A stretch of 64,000 nt of DNA from DTU063 sp001512695 (GTDB taxonomy: Bacteria; Bacillota; Thermosediminibacteria; Thermosediminibacterales; Tepidanaerobacteraceae). The stretch spans positions 3,434-67,433 of the forward strand of contig JBASOM010000098.1 in assembly GCA_049658265.1 (NCBI GenBank), given 5' to 3'. The notes beneath the pieces are model-generated. The model searched no databases. It had not been told where the DNA came from and saw only the letters and a program-made list of their open reading frames with translations. Shown here piece after piece: positions 55,229 through 63,982 of this stretch (position 1 is its first letter; each line of letters opens with the position of its first letter). The position numbers and the translations under genes were made by a program.

Positions 55229-55752
55229 CAGTACTGGTTATAATCCTTGGCTTTGCAGCACTGTATAACAATATAGGTTGGTTTATGAGATACATATATC
55301 CACTAAAATACGAGCAATCAATTGTTAGCCATGCTAAAGAGTATGATGTGGACCCATACCTTGTTGCTTCGGTCATTAAAGTTGAGAGCAACTTCTCCCC
55401 TAAAGTCGTATCAAAACAGGGAGCTATTGGCCTTATGCAAATTATGCCTAAAACTGCCATTTGGGCGGCACAGCAGATGGGGATTGAAGATTTTCAGATA
55501 GAAAAGCTTCAAAACCCGGATTTAAACATAAAGATAGGGACCTGGTACTTATCCTCGCTGCTGCGCGAGTTTGATAACAATACGATCCTTGCCCTTGCGG
55601 CATATAACGGAGGTCGGGGAAATGTGGCTAAATGGCTGGCCCAAGGCAGGATGCAGCAAAATGAAGATGACATCCCTTTTCCTGAGACCAGGAATTTCGT
55701 AATGCGAGTCAAAAGGTCCTACAAATGGTACAGGCGCCTGTACAATTTGTGA
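55210..55752 (+). CDS. Membrane-anchored lytic transglycosylase (Slt/GEWL type)
   Basis: The 180-residue protein has an N-terminal hydrophobic anchor (LVAVLVIILGFAALY) and an Slt/goose-lysozyme-like domain. Catalytic Glu59 lies in IKVESNFSP, followed by GAIGLMQIMPKTA and LALAAYNGG. It cleaves peptidoglycan glycan strands. It starts at GTG 55210, inside the end of coaE. Confidence 0.88.
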   Translation: MSKKLVAVLVIILGFAALYNNIGWFMRYIYPLKYEQSIVSHAKEYDVDPYLVASVIKVESNFSPKVVSKQGAIGLMQIMPKTAIWAAQQMGIEDFQIEKLQNPDLNIKIGTWYLSSLLREFDNNTILALAAYNGGRGNVAKWLAQGRMQQNEDDIPFPETRNFVMRVKRSYKWYRRLYNL

Positions 55753-55852
55753 GTTGGCAGGCTTATAGACTTTATTGGCTTTATGGATATAATTATATAG
55801 TATAGTAATCATTGATATGAAACACAAAAACATTGAGAGAGAGGTTTGTTGG

Positions 55853-56887
55853 ATGGAAGAAATTAAAACATTAAGAGATGTAAAAAACATTAAAGTTGAT
55901 TCGAAGAGACGGTTGCATTCTGCTGATCACGATGAAATCTTAGCAGGCATGACTACGGATATATACTTTATTAAAACAATGGAAATTCTACGCCATATGG
56001 GCCTTTCCCAAAAAGAAGTTGTAGCAGAAGTTTTTCCCAGAAGGCCTGGGGTGTTGTGCGGTACACAGGAGGTCCTGAACCTTTTGCATGACAAGAATCT
56101 TGAGATATATGCACTGCCCGAAGGGGAGACCTTTGAGGCAAAAGAAACGGTGATGAGGATTAAGGGATCCTATGAGGAATTTGGCATATATGAGACGGTT
56201 CTTTTAGGTATGATGGCACATCCAAGTGCTTGGGCAACTGCTGCAAGAGAGTGTCGGGAAGCAGCAGGGCAAAGACCTTTTATATGCTTCGGTGCTAGGC
56301 ATGTCCATCCGGCCGTAGCGCCGGTCATGGAAAGAGCCGCAGTTATAGGTGGTGCGGATAATGCCAGCTGTATTTTAGCAGCCAAACTGTTAGGCAGAGA
56401 ACCTTCAGGGACCATTCCTCATGCCGCCATGATAGTTGCAGGAGATACCGTTTCTGTAGCCAAAACCTACAACGAGATTATGCCTGACGATTCTCCCAGG
56501 ATAATTCTGGTTGACACGTTTAAAGATGAGGCAGAAGAAGCTCTGAATGTAGCAGAAGCTTTGGGAAAAGACCTAGAAGGTATAAGGCTTGATACACCTA
56601 GTGAGCGGGGTGGAGTAACACCGGGACTGGTCCATGAGATAAGAAATCGATTAAATCAAAAAGGATATGATTATGTAAAGATTTTTGTATCAGGGGGGCT
56701 TACTCCGGAAAGGATAAGGACACTTATTGAGGCAGGTGCTGATGCCTTTGGCGTGGGAAGCTACATATCCGGTGCCACTCCAATTGATATGACTATGGAT
56801 TTAAAAATGGTAGATGGAACACCAGTTGCTAAAAGGGGCCGGATACCCGGATTACAGGACAATCCAAAGCTCGTTAGAATAAAATAA
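55853..56887 (+). CDS. pncB: Nicotinate phosphoribosyltransferase
   Basis: The protein of about 344 residues is the short (archaeal-type) nicotinate phosphoribosyltransferase of the COG1488 family. It contains RHVHPAVAPVMERAAVIGGA, EPSGTIPHAMI-type EPSGTIPHAAMI, and IRLDTPSERGGVTP for PRPP and phosphate binding. It converts nicotinate to NaMN in NAD salvage. A nicotinamidase gene that would supply its substrate lies 5 kb downstream (61915). The start at 55853 has GAGAGAGG upstream. It is convergent with ndk (6-base gap). Confidence 0.88.
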   Translation: MEEIKTLRDVKNIKVDSKRRLHSADHDEILAGMTTDIYFIKTMEILRHMGLSQKEVVAEVFPRRPGVLCGTQEVLNLLHDKNLEIYALPEGETFEAKETVMRIKGSYEEFGIYETVLLGMMAHPSAWATAARECREAAGQRPFICFGARHVHPAVAPVMERAAVIGGADNASCILAAKLLGREPSGTIPHAAMIVAGDTVSVAKTYNEIMPDDSPRIILVDTFKDEAEEALNVAEALGKDLEGIRLDTPSERGGVTPGLVHEIRNRLNQKGYDYVKIFVSGGLTPERIRTLIEAGADAFGVGSYISGATPIDMTMDLKMVDGTPVAKRGRIPGLQDNPKLVRIK

Positions 56888-56892
56888 ATTAG

Positions 56893-57300
56893 TTATTCTA
56901 TTTCAGGAAACCAAAGGGCGATTTCCCGCTGTGCGCTTTCAAGGCTGTCTGAAGCATGGACGAGATTTTCAGTAGTTGATGTCGCAAAGTCTCCTCGTAT
57001 CGTGCCGGGCAGAGCATCCTCCACTTTAGTGGCACCATTAATTATGCGGGCAAGTTTTATTGCACCAGGCCCTTCCAGGACCATGGCCATAACAGGTCCT
57101 GATGTGATATAAGATATTAGCTCTGAAAAAAAGGGTTTTGATGCGTGTTCCGCGTAGTGTTTTTCAGCCAAGTCTATTGTGGCATTTACCAGCTTTGCCG
57201 CAGAGATTTTTAAACCTTTTTGCTCATAGCGCTCAATTATTCTGCCTACGAGACCACGTTTAATTCCATCAGGTTTAATCATGACGAAAGTCTTTTCCAT
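56893..57300 (-). CDS. ndk: Nucleoside diphosphate kinase
   Basis: The 135-residue protein is the usual length. It begins EKTFVMIKPDGIKRGLVG and has the phospho-histidine His115 in ENLVHASDS. It equilibrates nucleoside di- and triphosphates. It is monocistronic and preceded on its strand by a GAGG site. Confidence 0.95.
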   Translation of the reverse strand: MEKTFVMIKPDGIKRGLVGRIIERYEQKGLKISAAKLVNATIDLAEKHYAEHASKPFFSELISYITSGPVMAMVLEGPGAIKLARIINGATKVEDALPGTIRGDFATSTTENLVHASDSLESAQREIALWFPEIE

Positions 57301-57510
57301 GGTTCACCTCGAAAGTTTTTTATACATATTAGCAAAAAAACGCTTTTAACGCAATAAACATGATAATACACATGATAATTATTGGAATTTGACCACAAAT
57401 AATCGCTAAGATATAATTTAATTGGTGAGGTCGTCGGGGGATTATTTATGTAACCTGACGACCAACATTTATATTCCGATTTATACTTGCTTAACTGATG
57501 GGAGGCCCTC

Positions 57511-59124
57511 ATGAAAGCTAAAAAGGTAATAATCCTATTTCTAGTATTGACTTTTTTTATTACTGCTTGTTCAGAAACGTCTTTAAATCCCGTTGAACAG
57601 AATGAAGCAGTTGAACAAGAAAATCCCGGTCCTCCTCAAAGCGGTGGTACCGTAAATTTGGGCATCACAAGTGCATTAAATTTGAATCCACTCCTTGCAA
57701 ATGACGATGAGACAATGGCAATTCAGAGCCTGATTTTCGAAGGCCTTGTGAAAATCAACGCCCAGGGCATGGTGCAGCCCGCTCTTGCTGAAAGTTGGCA
57801 GATCAGCGATGATGGCAAGACCTATACCATAAAGATCAGGTCAGACGTGACGTGGCACAATGGCCAGACCTTTTCCTCTGCAGATGTGAAAGCGGTTTTT
57901 GACAAAATTATGGAGCTAAAAAGGCAAAAAGGCAACAAGGATTTGCCGGCATACACTGAATTTGACAATGTTGAAAGCTATGAAGCTCAGGACAAAAACA
58001 CCCTTGTTATTACCCTATCCAAGCCCGATGCGGATTTTTTGTATGGATTGAACCGAGGCATACCTTGGGCGGGTTTTCTAGAAGCTGACGCCCGAGAAAA
58101 TGAAATGGAAGAGCTGGTGGGCACAGGTCCCTTTAAAGTAGTTGATAGAACAAGCAATTTAGTGACTTTGAACAGAAATGATGATTACTTTGGCAATGTG
58201 CCGTACATCGATGAGATAAATATAAAGGTATATCCTGACAGCACATCCTTAAAAGAAGCATTTGCCATCGGCGATGTTGACTTGCTGGCCATTGAACCAA
58301 TAGACTGGAATGTGTTCGAGGACATGGAAAATGTTTACTTACTACAGTATCCTTCAAGATATTTTGAATTTATCGCAATAAACCTTACCAATCCTATCCT
58401 TAACGACGTCAATGTGCGTCAGGCCTTACTCATGGGGATTGACAGAAATAGGATTCTGCAGGATACAACTTTAGGTAGGGGCATAGTAATTGACGGGCCA
58501 ATTTTGCCCTTTTCATGGGCCTTTAATTCGCAAATAAGACATGTAACTTATAGCAAAAAAATGGCAGCACAGCAACTGGAAGAGGCAGGCTGGATAGATG
58601 AGGATGATGATGGGATTTTAGAAAAAACCATCGGGAACAAAAAATATAAATTTGAATTTGAACTATTAGTTAACACCGACAATCCCGCTCGCTACCAGAC
58701 CGCATCTCACATAGAAAAGAACTTAAAGGATCTCGGCATTTCCGTTAAATTAGTAAACGTCACCTGGGATGAATTGGTGCAGCGGGTCATGGGCAAAAAG
58801 TACGATGCCGCAATAATGGGATGGATGCTGGCTAGCAACCCCGATTTGCGTTTCATGTTTGCCAGCAGTGAGATAAAAAGCGGGTACAATTTTGTATCCT
58901 ATTCAAATCCACAGCTTGACGATGTATTGACTAGAGCTGCTACCGACCATGAAGGCCGTAGGGAATTGTTATACAAAGCCCAGGAGATAATTAACGAGGA
59001 TTTGCCATATTTGTTTTTGTACAGTCCCAACAAAGTCCTGGCTATAAACAAAAAAATTCAAGGTGTCAAACCTAATCCGGTGAACATATATTACGACATC
59101 AGTGACTGGTGGGTTGATCGATGA
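57511..59124 (+). CDS. ABC transporter solute-binding lipoprotein (peptide/nickel family 5)
   Basis: The 537-residue lipoprotein has a signal and lipobox ITAC (Cys about 20), then an SBP_bac_5 domain: GGTVNLGITSALNLNPL, FEGLVKINAQGMVQPALAESW, TYTIKIRSDVTWHNGQTFSSADVK, and a C-terminal GWMLASNPD region. It would bind oligopeptides or similar solutes outside the membrane. No permease or ATPase genes are adjacent, so it must use components encoded elsewhere. GGAGG precedes the ATG. Confidence 0.88.
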   Translation: MKAKKVIILFLVLTFFITACSETSLNPVEQNEAVEQENPGPPQSGGTVNLGITSALNLNPLLANDDETMAIQSLIFEGLVKINAQGMVQPALAESWQISDDGKTYTIKIRSDVTWHNGQTFSSADVKAVFDKIMELKRQKGNKDLPAYTEFDNVESYEAQDKNTLVITLSKPDADFLYGLNRGIPWAGFLEADARENEMEELVGTGPFKVVDRTSNLVTLNRNDDYFGNVPYIDEINIKVYPDSTSLKEAFAIGDVDLLAIEPIDWNVFEDMENVYLLQYPSRYFEFIAINLTNPILNDVNVRQALLMGIDRNRILQDTTLGRGIVIDGPILPFSWAFNSQIRHVTYSKKMAAQQLEEAGWIDEDDDGILEKTIGNKKYKFEFELLVNTDNPARYQTASHIEKNLKDLGISVKLVNVTWDELVQRVMGKKYDAAIMGWMLASNPDLRFMFASSEIKSGYNFVSYSNPQLDDVLTRAATDHEGRRELLYKAQEIINEDLPYLFLYSPNKVLAINKKIQGVKPNPVNIYYDISDWWVDR

Positions 59125-59131
59125 AAAATGC

Positions 59132-59160
59132 TTGACACAATGCCAAACAACATATATAAT
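59132..59160 (+). promoter_or_regulatory. Promoter of tRNA-Leu (GAG)
   Basis: TTGACA at 59132-59137 and TATAAT at 59155-59160 with 17-base spacing; exact consensus, 14 bases before the tRNA. Confidence 0.85.
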
Positions 59161-59174
59161 AAATAATGCACTGT

Positions 59175-59259
59175 GCGGGGATGGCGGAACTGGCAGACGC
59201 GTACGTTTGAGGGGCGTATGGGTTATCCCGTGCGGGTTCAATTCCCGCTCTCCGCACCA
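59175..59259 (+). tRNA. tRNA-Leu (GAG)
   Basis: The 85-base class II tRNA has anticodon GAG, a long variable arm and an encoded CCA. It is solitary, with its own promoter and terminator. Confidence 0.97.
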
Positions 59260-59271
59260 TAAAAAAGAAAT

Positions 59272-59298
59272 AAAGCCCAACAGGGCTTTTTTATTTTT
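59272..59298 (+). terminator. Terminator of tRNA-Leu (GAG)
   Basis: AAGCCC, loop AACA, GGGCTT, followed by TTTTATTTTTG. Confidence 0.75.
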
Positions 59299-59322
59299 GT
59301 TTGTTAGTTTACCTAGAGTTGG

Positions 59323-59365
59323 GGCAGCAGGTATTTAAGCCGAATACTTGCTGCCTTTTAGTTTT
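59323..59365 (+). terminator. Second hairpin after tRNA-Leu (GAG)
   Basis: GGCAGCAGGTATT (59323-59335) pairs with AATACTTGCTGCC (59343-59355, one G-T pair) and is followed by TTTTAGTTTT. The stretch 59366-59570 holds no gene I can support. Confidence 0.6.
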
Positions 59366-59570
59366 GTGCAGACAGTCCTCTACAACTTTGGTCTATAATC
59401 GTCTTGTCTAGTAAAGTGGCAATATAAGACTATCTCCATGCAGATGATGAATTACTCCTATCAAGTAGACGACAACTGGAACAACAAAACTACAGGGTAC
59501 TCAAAGGGGAGAGGTTCCCATCTAATTCCATCAATTAGAGTATCTGCTTTGGAGGTATTATGTTATCCGC

Positions 59571-60701
59571 TTAGATTCCTGACTGTGACTTCAAAAACGC
59601 AGAGAATATGGAAAGACCTGTCTTAAACATGTCGCTGTCATTACCAAAGCCAATCCGCAAAAATCCGGGCATTTCAAAACACTCTCCCGGCAGCATCAGC
59701 AGTTTATGTTTTTCATAGAGCCTTTTGCACAGTTCCTCGGTTGTAATATCTATGTTTTTCAAGCGGGGAAATAGCAGTACGCCAGCCTTGGGCTCAACAT
59801 ACTCAAAGAAATCTTTGTGTTCTTCTAACCACTTTAAGAAAATATCAAGGTTTGCTCTTGCTAAGCTTAAGTTTCTTTCCATGACTTTATCTACGTTTTT
59901 AAGGGCAAAAGTTGCCAGAAAATCATTGATGGGAGAATTGCTAATTGACGTGTAATCCTTCCATCCCCAACAGGCGTTTACAAGCTCTTTAGGTCCTGCG
60001 ATCCAACCCAAACGAAGGCCTGAAAGGCCATAGGCTTTTGACATGCTGCCTACACTTATGGCCCTTTTAGAAAGGCTCCTGCCATGGGCTGGGATGATGT
60101 TCGGGTATAAGGCAAAGTCATGATATACTTCGTCACAGAGTACCCAGAAATCCCCTTCTTCAGCCCAGGAGAGAATTGTTTTAAGCTGACTTTCGGAAAT
60201 CACGGCCCCGGTAGGATTGTGGGGTATATTAAGCACTATAAATCTGGTCTTTTCGTCAATTAGGCTTTTCAGCTCATCAATATCAGGTTCATAGCCTTTG
60301 TCGATATCCATCTTCCAGTATTTAACCCGGGCCCCACGGGCTTCGGCGGTAGAATACAAGGCCTGGTATGCGGGAAACTGGACTATGACCGTGTCACCCG
60401 GCTTTACCAGCACATTTGTCACCAAGAAGTCCGCCTCAATGGCGCCGGTTGTAATCAATATATTTTCCGGCTGGGTATCACGGTAAAAGCCTGCTATTAC
60501 TTCTCTCAATTCCTGTCTGCCGGTAGTAGGGTTATATCCCAGCTTTAATTTCAAAAGTTCTTCTATCAACTCATCTTTGTTGCCAAGGGATAGTAGTTCA
60601 TCTAAGGTGAAGGGCTTGGCATCGGTTTCCGCAAGATTGTACACCGCATCATTCTCGTATGTATTCATCCAGCGCTCAACGGCAAAGGTCTTAATTTCCA
60701 T
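59571..60701 (-). CDS. PLP-dependent aminotransferase, class I/II
   Basis: The protein of about 376 residues is a fold-type I aminotransferase. The PLP lysine lies in VGSMSKAYGLSGLRLGW, with NIPHNPTGAVIS and VLCDEVYHDF as the cofactor loops. It resembles COG0436 aspartate-aminotransferase-like enzymes, including some of secondary amino acid metabolism; the substrate is not known. The ATG at 60701 follows GGAGGAG at 12-base spacing. It is followed upstream on the same strand by azlD and azlC, suggesting an amino acid metabolism unit. Confidence 0.8.
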   Translation of the reverse strand: MEIKTFAVERWMNTYENDAVYNLAETDAKPFTLDELLSLGNKDELIEELLKLKLGYNPTTGRQELREVIAGFYRDTQPENILITTGAIEADFLVTNVLVKPGDTVIVQFPAYQALYSTAEARGARVKYWKMDIDKGYEPDIDELKSLIDEKTRFIVLNIPHNPTGAVISESQLKTILSWAEEGDFWVLCDEVYHDFALYPNIIPAHGRSLSKRAISVGSMSKAYGLSGLRLGWIAGPKELVNACWGWKDYTSISNSPINDFLATFALKNVDKVMERNLSLARANLDIFLKWLEEHKDFFEYVEPKAGVLLFPRLKNIDITTEELCKRLYEKHKLLMLPGECFEMPGFLRIGFGNDSDMFKTGLSIFSAFLKSQSGI

Positions 60702-60727
60702 AAATAAATACAACTCCTCCGATATAC

Positions 60728-61060
60728 TTATACGAAATAATTATGCAAAACAACTACTCCCATTCCCACAAGGACTGTTGCAAACATGTATTTTGTCTTA
60801 TAAGCCAAGGGGAAAGTCAAAATAGTGGCAATAAAAAGAGGGTTTGAAAGGCCGATATTCAATTTATTCTCCACAATGAGAACACCGGGGAAAAGCAAGG
60901 CTGAAAGCACAGCTGTTGGGACAAAACTTAAGAATTTCACAAAGAAATCCGGAATTTTTCTTTTGGACAACAGAGTTGCCGGTAACATTCTCGGCAAATA
61001 GGTGACAAAGCCCATTGCCAGTATAAGGTAAATATAATTTACATCAATTTTCATCGCCAA
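60728..61060 (-). CDS. azlD: AzlD-family branched-chain amino acid exporter subunit
   Basis: The 110-residue (or 108) protein has three to four hydrophobic segments and the AzlD layout (IYLILAMGFVTYLPRMLPA, FLSFVPTAVLSALLFPGVL). It pairs with AzlC. The start overlaps the end of azlC: TTG at 61060 is 6 bases after AGGAG, with an alternative ATG at 61054. Confidence 0.85.
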   Translation of the reverse strand: MAMKIDVNYIYLILAMGFVTYLPRMLPATLLSKRKIPDFFVKFLSFVPTAVLSALLFPGVLIVENKLNIGLSNPLFIATILTFPLAYKTKYMFATVLVGMGVVVLHNYFV

Positions 61061-61727
61061 GAAACACTCCTATCATGGCTGCAATAATAGTTGCCAGAAT
61101 AACATTCCAGTTGCCGGGTATTGTATATATGAAAAATATAGAGAGAAAGCCTGATATTAATGCAATCAAGACAAATCTCGCATTTTTCATCTGCATGCAC
61201 AAAAGGGCAAGGAACATCCCCGGAAGGGCAAAGTCAAAGCCTAAAGCTTTTGTGTCAGGAATTAGATTGCCTAAAGTTGCACCTATTACGGTGCTTACAA
61301 CCCAACTGGAATAAGCTGTTATATAAAGGCCAAAATAGTAGAAATGGGAGAGGGGCCTTTGCTCTGCATCGGTAATGCTCACGGCAAAACTTTCGTCAGT
61401 AATGAAGAAGGATATAAGGGGAATAAAGCCTTGTTTTATTTTGCGAAAATATGGGGCCAGTGATGCACTGAACAAAAAATGTCTCAGGTTCACCAAAAAG
61501 GTAGTTATAATTATGGGAACGGCAGTCACTCCAGAGCTCAGCATATCAATGGCTATGAATTGGGCAGAGCCGGCGTATACGAAAAGAGACATCAATCCCA
61601 TTTGAAGTGGGCTTAAGCCGGCATCCGCGGCCATTACCCCCAGTGCAAAGCCAACGGGTATGTATCCCATGACGATAGGCAGCGCCCTTTTAATTCCAAA
61701 AACCAGTTCATCTTTCCTATACTGCAT
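61044..61727 (-). CDS. azlC: AzlC-family branched-chain amino acid exporter subunit
   Basis: The 227-residue integral membrane protein has the AzlC N-terminal motif (ALPIVMGYIPVGFALGVMAAD, LMSLFVYAGSAQFIAI). With AzlD it forms a two-component exporter such as that described for branched-chain amino acid or azaleucine efflux. The 3' end overlaps azlD by 17 bases. The azlC-azlD-aminotransferase order on one strand suggests co-expression. Confidence 0.88.
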   Translation of the reverse strand: MQYRKDELVFGIKRALPIVMGYIPVGFALGVMAADAGLSPLQMGLMSLFVYAGSAQFIAIDMLSSGVTAVPIIITTFLVNLRHFLFSASLAPYFRKIKQGFIPLISFFITDESFAVSITDAEQRPLSHFYYFGLYITAYSSWVVSTVIGATLGNLIPDTKALGFDFALPGMFLALLCMQMKNARFVLIALISGFLSIFFIYTIPGNWNVILATIIAAMIGVFLGDEN

Positions 61728-61914
61728 AATTATCCCTCATAATGCATAATAATTAAATCCTATGATAACAGATGAATAAGATTTGTGTCAATATGAGTAT
61801 TGGTAAATGTCACGGAAATCGCATAATTGCTAGAACATGACCAATTATGGTATAATTTTTTCAAGTTAAAGGGACAAGAAAGATTTGGCTGACGCCTGGA
61901 AGGGGGAGTATTTC

Positions 61915-62430
61915 ATGAAAGCCTTATTGGTTATCGATATGTTAGTTGATTTTATTGATGAAAAGGGAGCATTGAGCGTGGGACCTGCAGGTCAAAAAAT
62001 AGTTCCATTTATAAAAGAGAGAATTGAAGAATTTAGGAAAAATGGCCATCCTGTAATTTTCATCTGTGACAACCATGAGAAAAATGACAAAGAATTCGAC
62101 ATGTTTCCGGCCCACTGTATAGCTGAAACAGCAGGAGCCCGGATAATAGATGACCTTGATGTCAATGATGAAGATAAGATAATAAGGAAAAGACGCTACA
62201 GTGCCTTTTTCGGGACAGATTTGGACCTGTATCTAAGAGAAAAGGGAGTAGACGAGCTATATCTAGTGGGTGTGTGCACTAATATCTGCGTGCTCTATAC
62301 TGCCGCCGATGCAAGGAATCTTGCTTACAATGTGAACATCTACAAAGACGGAGTAGCATCTTTCGATGAAAAGGCAAATGATTTTGCCCTAAAAGAAGCG
62401 GAAAATACCCTTGGCTGCCGAATAATTTAA
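61915..62430 (+). CDS. pncA: Nicotinamidase / isochorismatase-family hydrolase
   Basis: The 171-residue cysteine hydrolase has catalytic Asp8 (LLVIDMLVDF), a metal site Asp52-x-His54 with His67 (CDNHEKN, FPAHC), the basic Lys92 and nucleophile Cys125 in VCTNICVLYTA. These features fit nicotinamidase better than other isochorismatases. It deamidates nicotinamide to nicotinate, the substrate of the enzyme encoded at 55853. GGGGGAG precedes the ATG at 61915. The stop overlaps the convergent gene by 4 bases. Confidence 0.8.
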   Translation: MKALLVIDMLVDFIDEKGALSVGPAGQKIVPFIKERIEEFRKNGHPVIFICDNHEKNDKEFDMFPAHCIAETAGARIIDDLDVNDEDKIIRKRRYSAFFGTDLDLYLREKGVDELYLVGVCTNICVLYTAADARNLAYNVNIYKDGVASFDEKANDFALKEAENTLGCRII

Positions 62431-62705
62431 TGATTGTCGCAGTCACACCCGTGGCCATGGTGATGCGGGTGGCCGCAGTTATTGTGGCCATGGCTGTGAT
62501 TATGATTATGGTTATGATGGCCGCAACAGTTAGATTTCTTCGCTTTTTTTATGCTGTCCAGTTGAGCTTTTAGATTTGCTTTAACAGCATCGATGTAAAG
62601 TCTGCGCAGGTAAACCTGCTCTTTTTTTTCTTCTTCGGAAAGGCCTTGGCTTTTCTGTTTTCTATAAAGCTCATTTATGCGGGCGATTTGTTCATTGGAT
62701 ATCAT
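62427..62705 (-). CDS. YnzC/DUF896 protein with His/Cys-rich C-terminal tail
   Basis: The first ~52 residues match the YnzC/DUF896 family: a helical hairpin with ISNEQIARINELYRKQKSQG, then LSEEEKKEQVYLRRLYI. Family members are usually 65-80 residues. Here the last ~33 residues form a tail of repeated HN/HG pairs and CC or CDCD motifs, with about 14 His and 5 Cys. Such tails bind Ni, Zn or Co. The start at 62705 is set by AAAGGATGG; the longer open frame upstream overlaps queG on the other strand and is not coding. Confidence 0.8.
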   Translation of the reverse strand: MISNEQIARINELYRKQKSQGLSEEEKKEQVYLRRLYIDAVKANLKAQLDSIKKAKKSNCCGHHNHNHNHSHGHNNCGHPHHHGHGCDCDNH

Positions 62706-62796
62706 CAAAACCATCCTTTCGAGTTTTGACTCTATGGGAAAACTGAGTATACTACCATTATAAAGTTTTTTAAAAAAAATACAATTGGTGATAAAT

Positions 62797-63831
62797 ATGA
62801 ATTTAAAGCAGGAAATCATCGATTTTGCTAAAAGAATAGGTTTTGACAAAGTGGGCTTTACTACGGCGGAGCCTTTTCTTGAAGAAAAGGAACTCCTTAT
62901 AGAAAAAAAGGCAAAAAACCTACTTTCGCCCTTTGAAGAGCATGATGTACAGCTCAGGTGTGACCCAAACAAGATCTTACCCGCTGCCAAGACGATTATA
63001 TGCTTTGCCATGGGGTACCTGATGGAGCCCTATGAGCCGGCAGAAACTGCTGGGGATCAAGAGAGTGGTCAGTTAATAGCTAAGATTTCCAGATATGCCC
63101 GGGTAAGAGATTACCATTATGTATTAACAGAAAAGCTTGAAAAGGTCGTAGAATTCATTTCGTCAAAAAGAGCAGGTCAATTCAAAATCATGGTCGATAC
63201 GGGCAGCCTTTTGGAAAAAGCTGCTGCCAGGCGAGCGGGATTGGGCTGGATTGGCGAGAACACCTGTCTTTTTACGCCAAAACTGGGCTCATGGGTGTTC
63301 TTGGGTGAGATATTAACTGACATTGAATTTGAACCCGATTATCCCATGGAAAGCCGCTGCCGCAAATGCGGCCGCTGCGTAAAAGCTTGTCCAACGGGAG
63401 CCTTAATAAAACCTTTTCAAATAAATCCTCACAGGTGCCTGTCATACATAACTCAAATGAGAGGCGTCATACCTGAAGAATTTCAACGACCACTTGGCAA
63501 CAGAGTTTTTGGCTGCGACACCTGTCAGGAGGCCTGTCCTAACAATAAAAATGTAAAAATCCCAAATCACATAGGGTTTAGACCTCTATTTCCTTTGGAA
63601 ACCAATTTAGTAAAACTTGCGACCTTGAGTACGCAGGATTTCAATAAAGCATTTAAAATGACTGCTGCGGGTTGGCGGGGGAGGAATGTCATCCGCCGAA
63701 ACGCGATTTGTGCCTTGGGAAATACCGAGGATGCAAAATATGTAAAACTGTTGGAGACCCTGGTTTCTGATCCATCAGAGATAGTGAGAGAGCAAGCTCG
63801 TTGGTCGTTAAAAAACTTTTCTTCATCTTAA
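62797..63831 (+). CDS. queG: Epoxyqueuosine reductase QueG
   Basis: The protein of about 344 residues reduces epoxyqueuosine to queuosine in tRNA, using cobalamin and two 4Fe-4S clusters. The ligands lie in CRKCGRCVKACPTGAL and CDTCQEACPNN. The N-terminus NLKQEIIDFAKRIGFDKVGF and GSLLEKAAARRAGLGWIGENTCL are typical, and a HEAT-repeat-like C-terminus is present (ALGNTEDAKYVKLLETLV). The ATG at 62797 has GGTGATAAAT upstream. Confidence 0.92.
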   Translation: MNLKQEIIDFAKRIGFDKVGFTTAEPFLEEKELLIEKKAKNLLSPFEEHDVQLRCDPNKILPAAKTIICFAMGYLMEPYEPAETAGDQESGQLIAKISRYARVRDYHYVLTEKLEKVVEFISSKRAGQFKIMVDTGSLLEKAAARRAGLGWIGENTCLFTPKLGSWVFLGEILTDIEFEPDYPMESRCRKCGRCVKACPTGALIKPFQINPHRCLSYITQMRGVIPEEFQRPLGNRVFGCDTCQEACPNNKNVKIPNHIGFRPLFPLETNLVKLATLSTQDFNKAFKMTAAGWRGRNVIRRNAICALGNTEDAKYVKLLETLVSDPSEIVREQARWSLKNFSSS

Positions 63832-63915
63832 AGGGTTTCCTAAAAGTCGCTATTAAAGGCTCTAAATAATTCCCATAGTGTAAAATAATTGTAGGACATT
63901 TTAAGGATAAAAAAA

Positions 63916-63982
63916 CAAGAGATCCTCACTTTTTGATACAATAGAATCACCATCAAAAACCATTGAAAAGGAGGATCTCTTG
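63916..63982 (+). repeat. 12-bp inverted repeat covering the ribosome binding site of the next gene
   Basis: CAAGAGATCCTC (63916-63927) is the exact reverse complement of GAGGATCTCTTG (63971-63982). The right arm contains part of the GGAGGA ribosome binding site and reaches the GTG start at 63982. In a transcript that starts upstream of the left arm, the site would be hidden; a promoter between the arms would give a transcript without the hairpin. Confidence 0.8.

Noticed and set aside
59438..59626. 62-codon open frame after tRNA-Leu (GAG).
   Set aside because: No ribosome binding site and no recognisable sequence; it also runs into the end of the aminotransferase gene on the other strand.
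62706..63011. Long open frame on the minus strand extending the YnzC homologue upstream by about 100 codons.
   Set aside because: It overlaps the start of queG on the other strand, has no family similarity, and the ribosome binding site supports the start at 62705.
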